From contig DATDGG010000122.1 of the NCBI GenBank assembly GCA_036522235.1, forward strand, positions 1-14,063: a DNA stretch of 14,063 bases, given 5' to 3'. This document shows positions 1-6,103 of the stretch, one piece after another. Below the pieces are notes generated by a model. It had not been told where the DNA came from and made no database searches. It was given only the letters and a program-made list of their open reading frames with translations. The DNA is from VAZQ01 sp036522235 (GTDB lineage: Bacteria; Pseudomonadota; Alphaproteobacteria; Rhizobiales; Xanthobacteraceae). Position 1 is the stretch's first letter. The number at the start of each line of letters is the position of its first letter. The position numbers and the translations under genes are program-made.

Positions 1-1
1 G

Positions 2-55
2 GGCCTCCTCGCGCTCGCCGTCACTCTGGGGCTGGCGCGGGACGTGCCAAGCTGA
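2..55 (+). CDS. Probable 3' end of a membrane protein gene (5' end outside window)
   Basis: Reading from base 2, an open frame enters from the left edge and stops at TGA 53-55. It encodes GLLALAVTLGLARDVPS, a hydrophobic stretch followed by a short polar tail, as at the C-terminus of an integral membrane protein. Fifteen of its 17 sense codons end in G or C, the bias of genuine genes in this window. The minus-strand frame over the same bases has a weaker bias. The tail overlaps the end of the convergent gene at 21-419 by 35 bp. Seventeen codons are too few to name a family, and the call rests on codon bias and hydrophobicity alone. Confidence 0.4.
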   Translation, partial: GLLALAVTLGLARDVPS

Positions 56-419
56 GGATCAAGAGCGCAACCGCGAGCCCGGACAGATCGGCATTATGCA
101 GCACCAGGCCGAAGGCCGCGGCCGCCAAGGCCAAGGCGACCAGCATGAGCGATGGCCGCAGCAGGTTGAGCGCGGCGGCGGCGAGCGCGATCCAGCCGAA
201 GGCCGCGTGATTGAACAGGACGATGGTGACCCTGAAGGTCGCGCAGAGCCAAGTCCTGAGGCCGGCCTGGCAGGCGAGCGCAACCGGCCCATATTCGATC
301 GCCAGATAGCGCAGATAGAGCGCCTCCCCGATGGCGAGGAAGCCGATCACCAGGAGCCAATTGGTCGCCCGCGCGCTCGGGAGGAAAAGCCGTGGCTGCA
401 TGCAGGCCCAACCATCCAT
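21..419 (-). CDS. Small integral membrane protein of unknown function
   Basis: A 132-residue hydrophobic protein with about four membrane segments, near residues 19-41, 62-86, 90-108 and 112-126. I do not recognise a named family. Conspicuous residues are two cysteines near positions 50 and 59 (ACQAGLRTWLCATFR) and an FNHAAFGW segment that could form a conserved core. It has no signal peptide cleavage site and no catalytic motif. The start is uncertain: ATG at 417-419 gives 132 residues, while ATG at 399-401 gives 126. Neither has a good Shine-Dalgarno sequence. The gene lies 96 bp downstream of the SPOR-like gene on the same strand, so it may be co-transcribed with it. The hydrophobic pattern favours this strand over the hydrophilic frame opposite. 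The proline/alanine-rich C-terminal tail lies where the frame overlaps the plus-strand gene ending at 55. Confidence 0.62.
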   Translation of the reverse strand: MDGWACMQPRLFLPSARATNWLLVIGFLAIGEALYLRYLAIEYGPVALACQAGLRTWLCATFRVTIVLFNHAAFGWIALAAAALNLLRPSLMLVALALAAAAFGLVLHNADLSGLAVALLILSLARPAPAPE

Positions 420-515
420 CTATAGAGCGGCCGAAGTCGGATAGATCCGGCGTCGGCTGAGAGAGAGGGATCGTGCCTTGGCGCACCAACGGCGGTCAAG
501 CAACCGCGCGTGAGG

Positions 516-1691
516 TCATTTTCCGGCGGGGTAGGCCGGCACGGGCTTGAAGCCCGAGACGATTGGCGCCCCCGCTCCATGGTGGTGCGCCGCCGCCGGC
601 GCGGCCTTGCCCGCGTCGCCCAGCGCCAAGCGTTGGCCCTCGAAGGCGACCGGCTGGCAATATTGGTGGGCGGTCGCGAGAGTTACACACAGCTGCGCGG
701 CTGCCTCCGCATCGGGCATCGGGCCGATGATCAGCCGCAGCTCGGCGGCATGCGTCTTGCCGTTCTCGCGCGTGGCGACCACCGGGTAAAAGTCATCCAA
801 CAGGCTCGGGTCGTTGTTCTTGGTCGAATGCCAGAGCGCCCGCAAGCCATCGAAATTGGCGGCGCCGCCGACATCGACGCCCAATCCGGACGGTGCCGGG
901 AACGGCTCGCTCGGCACCGACATGCGTGCCGGGTCGGAAGCCGGCGCCATGGCACGATTGCCGGCATCGGAGGCGGGGCTCTTGACGGCCTCGTTCGCGC
1001 CGGACGGGGCTGCGGGTGGGGGCTTGAGCGCGACGACTGTCACCTCCGGCTTGGATGGTCCCGTGGGTGCCGCCGGCGCGGACGCCGCGGGTGCGGGGGC
1101 CAACGGTGCCGGCGTCATGGGCGCGTGCGTCACAGGAGCAGGCGTCACAGGAGCAGGCGTCACAGGAGCAGGCGTTATGGGAGGCATTGATGGTGCAGGC
1201 GTCGCCGGCGCTTCGGCCCACGGTGCCGGCATGGCATTGATCGCGGCCGCGAGGTTCTGTGCCGGGGCTTGCGGCGAAGCTTGCTGCGGCGCCGATGCCG
1301 CTGCGGCAGCGCGGTCGCGCTTGATCGATCCGGTCACGCCTTCGAGATTGTGCTCGAGCACGGCGAGGCGGGTGGCGAGCTGATCGCGATCGGCGGTGAG
1401 CGTGCGCACGGCTTCCGAAAGGTGGCGCGTCTCCTCGGCGTTGTTGCTCGGCGATGCCCGGAAATCCCCTGCCGGAACTCGCGGTTGCACGCTCTCCAGG
1501 CCGGATGTTTGTTGGCCGGAAGCGACCGAAGCCGCGGACCGTTGCGCGCCAGTGCCCGAAAAGGCCGAGATGACGGCGACAAAGAGGGCAACAGTGGCAA
1601 ACCCGCCCCAGATCGCCAAGCGCCACAGTCCCTGCATGCCGAATAGCGGTCGCTCGGGGTTCCAATTGGGGCTGTAGGTTTGCTCCGTCAT
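516..1691 (-). CDS. Membrane-anchored proline-rich protein with SPOR-like C-terminal region
   Basis: The 391-residue protein has a cytoplasmic tail and a single membrane segment at about 24-44. A predicted coiled coil follows at about 84-125 (LSEAVRTLTADRDQLATRLAVL), then a long Ala/Pro-rich linker at about 130-232 and a compact C-terminal region at about 278-360. That region contains LRLIIGPMPDAEAAAQLC, then a second cysteine in QYCQPVAFEGQRLAL. This resembles the SPOR-like ends of alphaproteobacterial envelope proteins, in which a short beta-alpha-beta fold binds septal glycan. The topology would place the linker and SPOR-like region in the periplasm, where the long linker could span to peptidoglycan. 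A His-rich stretch (AHHHGAGAP) lies near the end. The gene is divergent from glmU. ATG at 1689-1691 is the first start and places the membrane segment normally, although its Shine-Dalgarno sequence is weak. The envelope role is inferred from architecture. Confidence 0.8.
   Translation of the reverse strand: MTEQTYSPNWNPERPLFGMQGLWRLAIWGGFATVALFVAVISAFSGTGAQRSAASVASGQQTSGLESVQPRVPAGDFRASPSNNAEETRHLSEAVRTLTADRDQLATRLAVLEHNLEGVTGSIKRDRAAAAASAPQQASPQAPAQNLAAAINAMPAPWAEAPATPAPSMPPITPAPVTPAPVTPAPVTHAPMTPAPLAPAPAASAPAAPTGPSKPEVTVVALKPPPAAPSGANEAVKSPASDAGNRAMAPASDPARMSVPSEPFPAPSGLGVDVGGAANFDGLRALWHSTKNNDPSLLDDFYPVVATRENGKTHAAELRLIIGPMPDAEAAAQLCVTLATAHQYCQPVAFEGQRLALGDAGKAAPAAAHHHGAGAPIVSGFKPVPAYPAGK
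1105..1179 (-). repeat. 15-bp tandem repeat (five units) encoding TPAPV-type pentapeptides
   Basis: Five consecutive 15-base units lie inside the SPOR-like gene: 1105-1119, 1120-1134, 1135-1149, 1150-1164 and 1165-1179. The units at 1135-1149 and 1150-1164 are identical (plus strand ggagcaggcgtcaca); the outer ones differ at a few positions. On the coding strand each unit gives one pentapeptide of the type TPAPV, with variants ending in M or L and one with H replacing P. They lie near residues 172-196. Because the unit is a multiple of three bases, gain or loss of copies would change linker length without breaking the frame. Confidence 0.9.
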
Positions 1692-1882
1692 GTGTCTAAT
1701 CGCTCTGCGGCGACGGTGTTTTCGTATGAATCTTCAACTACGAATCACCATGGTAAAAGGGTAGCAGATTCGCCGCGGTTTGGCTCGCGTGATGCGCGAA
1801 TTTGGTAGGCCGTCCGGCTTTTCCGCCGCGGCGTGCTCGGATAAGACGAGCTACGGAGCCTGCATCTCGATGGTTAAGCGCA

Positions 1883-3244
1883 ATGTTTGAAAGGACCTGC
1901 CTGGCGGTCGTGCTCGCGGCCGGCGAGGGCACGCGCATGCGCGCGGGGCGGCCGAAGGTCTTGCATGAAATCGCCGGCCGTTCCTTGCTGGCGCATGTGC
2001 TCGGAGCGGTGCGCGCGGCCGGCGGCGTTTCGGCAGCGGTCGTCATCGGGCCGGCCGCTTCTGCCGTGGCCAGCGAAGCCGAGCGGGCGTGGCCGGGCGC
2101 TGAAACCTTCGTGCAGACCGAGCGTCGCGGCACCGCCCATGCGGTGCTGGCGGCGCGGGCGGCCATCGCACACGGGTGGGATGATCTTCTGGTCATTTTC
2201 GGCGACACGCCGCTGATTTCCGCGCCGACCCTTGCCCGCATGCGGGGCGCCGTCGCCGCCGGCGCCGCCGTCGCGGTCCTGGGATTTCGACCGCGGGATC
2301 CGGGCGGCTATGGCCGACTCGTGGTAGAAAACGGCGAGCTCACGGCCATTCGTGAGGAGCTCGATGCGAGCGCGGCCGAGCGCGCGATCGGCCTCTGCAA
2401 TGGCGGACTGATGGCGTTTGCCGGGTCGACCGCGCTCGCGATCCTCGAGCGGATCGGCAGCGACAATCGCAAGGGCGAATTCTACCTCACCGACGCGGTC
2501 GCGATCGCCCGCGCGATGCAGCTCAAGACGGTCGCCATCGAGACCGAGGAGGACGAAGTGCGCGGCATCAACACCAAGGCGCAACTGGCGGAGACCGAGG
2601 CGGCGTTGCAGCAGCGCCTGCGCGCCGCCGCCATGGAAGCAGGCGTCACCCTGGTGGCGCCGGAGACGGTGTTTCTTTCGACCGACACCAAGTTCGGCCG
2701 CGACGTGGTGGTCGAGCCGTTCGTGGTTTTCGGGCCGGGAGTGACGATCGAGGACAATGCCTTGATCCGCTCGTTCACCCATCTGGATCGCGCGCATGTG
2801 GGCAAGGGCGCCCAGGTCGGACCCTACGCGCGGCTGCGGCCGGGCGCGCATCTGTGCGAAGACGTCCATATCGGCAATTTCGTCGAGGTGAAGCAGGCGA
2901 CGATCGAGGCCGGCGCCAAGGCCAACCATCTCGCCTATATCGGCGACGCCCGGCTCGGCGCCGGATCGAATTTCGGGGCCGGCGCCATCGTCTGCAACTA
3001 CGACGGGGCCGCCAAGCACAGGACCGATATCGGCGAGGGTGTGTTCATCGGCTCGAATGCCGCGCTGGTGGCGCCGGTCAAGGTCGGTGACGGCGCCTAT
3101 GTGGCGACCGGCTCGGTGATCACCCACGACGTTCCGCCTGACGCGCTTGCGATCGGACGCACCCGGCAGATCGTCAAGGAGGGTCGGGCGGCACGCCTGC
3201 GCAACCTCAAGGCAGCCAGGAAAAAGAATCCGGCGGCGGAGTAG
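1883..3244 (+). CDS. glmU: Bifunctional UDP-GlcNAc pyrophosphorylase / GlcN-1-P acetyltransferase GlmU
   Basis: GlmU acetylates glucosamine-1-phosphate and then joins it to UTP, giving cytoplasmic UDP-GlcNAc for peptidoglycan and LPS. The N-terminal uridyltransferase domain (about 1-230) shows the nucleotide-binding loop LAAGEGTRM (11-19), Lys25 in RPKVLH, QTERRGTAHA, and FGDTPL with the metal-binding Asp at about 108. The C-terminal part is a left-handed beta-helix of hexapeptide repeats. It holds the acetyltransferase signatures KANHLAYIGDA, with the probable catalytic His349, and GAGAIVCNYDG (NYDG 372-375). The 453-residue length matches the roughly 456 of the E. coli enzyme. ATG 1883 is preferred to the in-frame TTG at 1802, because the extra 27 residues are Arg-rich and not typical of the family. 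Both activities look intact. The gene lies 125 bp before glmS on the same strand; glmM, the intermediate step, is absent from the window. Confidence 0.97.
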   Translation: MFERTCLAVVLAAGEGTRMRAGRPKVLHEIAGRSLLAHVLGAVRAAGGVSAAVVIGPAASAVASEAERAWPGAETFVQTERRGTAHAVLAARAAIAHGWDDLLVIFGDTPLISAPTLARMRGAVAAGAAVAVLGFRPRDPGGYGRLVVENGELTAIREELDASAAERAIGLCNGGLMAFAGSTALAILERIGSDNRKGEFYLTDAVAIARAMQLKTVAIETEEDEVRGINTKAQLAETEAALQQRLRAAAMEAGVTLVAPETVFLSTDTKFGRDVVVEPFVVFGPGVTIEDNALIRSFTHLDRAHVGKGAQVGPYARLRPGAHLCEDVHIGNFVEVKQATIEAGAKANHLAYIGDARLGAGSNFGAGAIVCNYDGAAKHRTDIGEGVFIGSNAALVAPVKVGDGAYVATGSVITHDVPPDALAIGRTRQIVKEGRAARLRNLKAARKKNPAAE

Positions 3245-3266
3245 GGCGGCGGGCGGCGTTAGCCTT

Positions 3267-3284
3267 AATTGCCACAATTTGACA
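3267..3284 (+). promoter_or_regulatory. Candidate glmS promoter -35 element with overlapping inverted repeat
   Basis: TTGACA at 3279-3284 is an exact match to the sigma-70 -35 consensus and lies 85 bp upstream of the glmS start. No convincing -10 hexamer sits at the ideal 16-18 bp spacing; the nearest A/T-rich stretch, GGTATTC at 3305-3311, is too far away. A perfect 5-bp inverted repeat (AATTG, 3-base centre, CAATT) covers 3267-3279 and touches the first base of the -35. It could be a small operator or chance. The reading is tentative because the -10 is poor. Confidence 0.3.
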
Positions 3285-3369
3285 CAGATGGTGACTTCCC
3301 AGTCGGTATTCATGCCGTCTACACCAATGCCGGGGCCATGATCGGCGCTGTGTGAGGAGGGTTGGCGCG

Positions 3370-5196
3370 ATGTGCGGGATCGTCGGAATTCTTGGACGCG
3401 AGCCGGTTGCGGAGCATCTGGTCGATGCGCTCAAGCGCCTCGAATATCGCGGCTACGACTCCGCCGGCGTCGCCACCTTGGAGGGCGGCCGCCTGACGCG
3501 CCGGCGGGCCGAGGGCAAGCTGCGCAATCTCGAGACCAAGCTGCGCGGCGAGCCGCTAAAGGGCCTGATCGGCATCGGCCATACGCGCTGGGCGACCCAT
3601 GGCAAGCCGAACGAGAGCAACGCCCATCCGCATGCCACCGACCGCCTGGCGCTGGTGCACAACGGCATCATCGAGAACTTCCGCGAGTTGCGCGAGGAGT
3701 TGGAGCAGAAGGGCGCGAAATTCGGTTCCGAGACCGATACCGAGGTGGTCGCCCATCTGGTGACCGACGAGATGAAGAAGGGCCGCTCGCCGGTCGAGGC
3801 GGTTGCGGCGGCGTTGCCGCGGCTGCGCGGCGCCTTTGCGCTCGCCTTCCTGTTCGAGGGCGAGGACGACCTGCTGATCGGCGCCCGCAAGGGCTCGCCG
3901 CTCGCGGTCGGCTATGGCGAGGGCGAAATGTATCTCGGCTCCGATGCCATCGCGCTCGCACCCTTCACCGACACCATCGCCTATCTGGAGGACGGCGACG
4001 CCGCCGTCCTCACCCGCAACGGCGTCGAAATCCACGACGCCAAGGGCGCGACCGTGGAGCGCGCAGTGGTGAAATCGGCGGCTTCCGCCTTCCTGGTCGA
4101 CAAGGGCAACCATCGCCACTTCATGGCCAAGGAAATCCACGAGCAGCCCGAAGTGGTCGGCCACACGCTCGCCCATTATCTCGACATGGCGAACGAGCGG
4201 GTGGCGCTGCCGGCGGCGCTGCCGTTCGACTTCGGCGCGCTCGCGCGCGTCTCGATCGCGGCCTGCGGCACTGCCTATTACGCTGGCCTCATCGCCAAAT
4301 ACTGGTTCGAGCGCTTTGCCCGCCTGCCGGTCGAGATCGACGTCGCGTCCGAGTTCCGCTATCGCGAGGTCCCGCTGCAGCCGGGGGGGCTTGCGATCTT
4401 CGTCTCGCAATCGGGCGAGACCGCGGACACCTTGGCGACGCTGCGCTACGCCAAGGAGCACAAGCAGCACGTCCTATCGGTCGTCAATGTGCCGACCTCG
4501 ACCATCGCGCGCGCGAGCGACGTGGTGATGCCGACCTTGGCCGGCCCCGAGATCGGCGTCGCCTCCACCAAGGCGTTCACCTGCCAGCTCGCCGTGCTGG
4601 CGGCGCTGGCGGTTGCCGCCGGGCGCGCGCGCGGCGTGCTGAGCGAGGCCGACGAAGCAAAGCTCGTGCGCGGCCTGATCGAAGTGCCGCGCCACATTGC
4701 GCAAGCGCTCGCGCTCGAGCCGCAGATCGAGCATCTGGCGCGCGATCTCGCCAAGAGCCGCGACGTGCTCTATCTCGGCCGCGGCACGAGCTTCCCGATC
4801 GCGCTCGAAGGAGCGCTCAAGCTCAAGGAGATTTCCTATATCCACGCCGAAGGCTATGCGGCGGGCGAGCTCAAGCACGGCCCGATCGCGCTGATCGACG
4901 AGACCATGCCGGTGATCGTGATCGCGCCTTACGACCGGGTGTTCGACAAGACCGTGTCCAACATGCAGGAGGTCGCGGCGCGCGGCGGCCGCATGATCCT
5001 GGTCACCGATCCCAAGGGCGCGCACGAGGCGCATGTGGAGTCCGCCGCCAAGATCGTGCTGCCCGAGATGGCCGCGACGGTGACGCCGCTCGTCTACGCG
5101 GTCCCGGTGCAGCTCCTCGCCTATCACACCGCGGTGGTCATGGGCACCGACGTCGATCAGCCGCGCAATCTCGCCAAGTCGGTCACGGTCGAGTGA
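3370..5196 (+). CDS. glmS: Glutamine--fructose-6-phosphate aminotransferase (isomerizing) GlmS
   Basis: GlmS converts fructose-6-phosphate and glutamine into glucosamine-6-phosphate, the committed step of hexosamine synthesis. The protein starts MCGIVGILG, so removal of the initiator Met exposes the catalytic N-terminal Cys of the class II glutaminase. That domain (about 1-220) also shows YRGYDSAG, HTRWATHG and VHNGIIENF. Two SIS sugar-phosphate domains follow. The first contains AACGTAYYAG (from about 298) and FVSQSGETADT. The second contains LYLGRGTSFPIALEGALKLK (from about 467) and GELKHGPIALID. The C-terminus DVDQPRNLAKSVTVE carries the conserved Lys603. The length of 608 residues matches the E. 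coli enzyme (609). ATG 3370 is fixed by the required Cys and by a GAGGAGG Shine-Dalgarno at 3354-3360; the upstream in-frame start at 3352 would bury the nucleophile. No glmS ribozyme-type leader is seen. Confidence 0.98.
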   Translation: MCGIVGILGREPVAEHLVDALKRLEYRGYDSAGVATLEGGRLTRRRAEGKLRNLETKLRGEPLKGLIGIGHTRWATHGKPNESNAHPHATDRLALVHNGIIENFRELREELEQKGAKFGSETDTEVVAHLVTDEMKKGRSPVEAVAAALPRLRGAFALAFLFEGEDDLLIGARKGSPLAVGYGEGEMYLGSDAIALAPFTDTIAYLEDGDAAVLTRNGVEIHDAKGATVERAVVKSAASAFLVDKGNHRHFMAKEIHEQPEVVGHTLAHYLDMANERVALPAALPFDFGALARVSIAACGTAYYAGLIAKYWFERFARLPVEIDVASEFRYREVPLQPGGLAIFVSQSGETADTLATLRYAKEHKQHVLSVVNVPTSTIARASDVVMPTLAGPEIGVASTKAFTCQLAVLAALAVAAGRARGVLSEADEAKLVRGLIEVPRHIAQALALEPQIEHLARDLAKSRDVLYLGRGTSFPIALEGALKLKEISYIHAEGYAAGELKHGPIALIDETMPVIVIAPYDRVFDKTVSNMQEVAARGGRMILVTDPKGAHEAHVESAAKIVLPEMAATVTPLVYAVPVQLLAYHTAVVMGTDVDQPRNLAKSVTVE

Positions 5197-5284
5197 GACG
5201 GCCCTGCGACGCCGCCGGTCTGGCCCGCGGCCGCGCAAAAAGGTAATCTTGATTCATCGACGGGCGAATCTCGACATAGGCCGC

Positions 5285-6094
5285 ATGAACGAATTCGAGG
5301 GAAATCCGGGAATTGTTCCGCCAGCGCCGGTTGCGGACACCGACGCTGCGCAACTGCGGGCGCCGCTTTCCGCCGTCCCGTTTCACCACGGGATGATGAG
5401 CCGCCTGCGGAACTATTTTCTGACCGGGCTCGTCCTGGTTGGTCCACTCTACATCACGGCGAACCTCACCTGGTGGTTCATCAACTGGGTGGACGACCTG
5501 GTGCGTCCGTTCATCCCGGTGACCTACCGGCCTGAGACCTATCTGCCGGTTCATGTTCCCGGCACCGGTCTCATCATCGCGTTTCTGGCGCTCACCGTGC
5601 TCGGCTTTCTCACCGCCAACCTGGTCGGGCGTACCCTGGTCGAGGCCGGTGAGAACATCCTCAACCGCATGCCGGTGGTGCGGCCGATCTACAAGAGCCT
5701 CAAGCAGATATTCGAGACGCTGTTCTCGAATTCGGGATCGAATTTCCGCCGGGTGGGTCTGGTCGAGTTTCCGGGACCGGGAATGTGGTCGCTGGTCTTT
5801 CTCTCGCAGCCGCCGGGCGCCGCCATCGCGGCCCGCCTGCCCGAGGCGGAGCACGTCTCGGCCTTCATGCCGTGCACGCCCAATCCGACCACCGGCTTCT
5901 TCTTCTATGTGCCGCGGCGCGACGTGATCGATCTCGATATCACGGTCGAGACCGCGATGACGCTGCTGATGTCGGCCGGCATGGCGCAGGCGGGCGGCGA
6001 GGACGCCCAGCGCAAGCTCGCGGCACTGGCGGATGTCGCCCGCGCCCGCCCCGCGCAGCCGCGCCGCAGCATCGAGCCCGAGACGGTGAAGTGA
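5285..6094 (+). CDS. DUF502 family integral membrane protein
   Basis: A 269-residue membrane protein of the DUF502 family, which has no agreed function. The family core begins at about residue 37 with MMSRLRNYFLTGLVLVGPLYIT. There are two membrane segments, about 44-66 and 93-115. The conserved NLVGRTLVEAGENILNRMPVV and YKSLKQIFETLFS follow, then a soluble C-terminal region rich in beta-type sequence (about 155-235) and a polar tail. The start is uncertain. ATG 5285 is chosen. A TTG at 5249 with AAAAAGG upstream would add 12 residues, and ATG-ATG at 5393-5398, exactly at the family core, is a third option. The gene lies 88 bp after glmS on the same strand, possibly by readthrough, and its end faces the end of recG with a 9-bp gap. 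Family assignment is confident; function is not known. Confidence 0.88.
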   Translation: MNEFEGNPGIVPPAPVADTDAAQLRAPLSAVPFHHGMMSRLRNYFLTGLVLVGPLYITANLTWWFINWVDDLVRPFIPVTYRPETYLPVHVPGTGLIIAFLALTVLGFLTANLVGRTLVEAGENILNRMPVVRPIYKSLKQIFETLFSNSGSNFRRVGLVEFPGPGMWSLVFLSQPPGAAIAARLPEAEHVSAFMPCTPNPTTGFFFYVPRRDVIDLDITVETAMTLLMSAGMAQAGGEDAQRKLAALADVARARPAQPRRSIEPETVK

Positions 6095-6103
6095 TGCCGG
6101 CAC

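Noticed and set aside
510..1383. Plus-strand open frames at 510-1190 and 814-1383 with repetitive sequence opposite the SPOR-like gene.
   Set aside because: They are translations of the opposite strand of the Ala/Pro linker and its tandem repeat. The minus frame alone has a membrane anchor, coiled coil and C-terminal domain.
1785..1799. Small dyad TCGCG-5-CGCGA in the gap between the SPOR-like gene and glmU.
   Set aside because: Five-base G/C-rich arms are expected by chance here, and no promoter elements were placed convincingly around it.
1802..1882. A 27-residue N-terminal extension of GlmU from a TTG start.
   Set aside because: GlmU normally begins just before the LAAGEGTRM loop; ATG 1883 gives the expected length, and the extension is Arg-rich.
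1874..3313. A 479-codon open frame antisense to glmU.
   Set aside because: It encodes an Arg/His/Gly-rich product with no family resemblance and mirrors the GC-rich codons of glmU, so it is a compositional shadow.
3245..3369. Possible glmS ribozyme or other riboswitch before glmS.
   Set aside because: The gap is only 125 bp, no matching core was recognised, and glmS ribozymes are known mainly from Gram-positive bacteria.
5226..5235. CGCGGCCGCG palindrome after glmS, followed by an A-run.
   Set aside because: A self-complementary 10-mer with no loop is common in GC-rich DNA, and the A-run on this strand is wrong for a plus-strand terminator.
3372..5246. A 624-codon open frame in another plus-strand phase over glmS.
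   Set aside because: The product is Arg-rich low-complexity sequence, whereas glmS in the overlapping frame has every catalytic motif. Stop codons are rare in this phase because of high GC.
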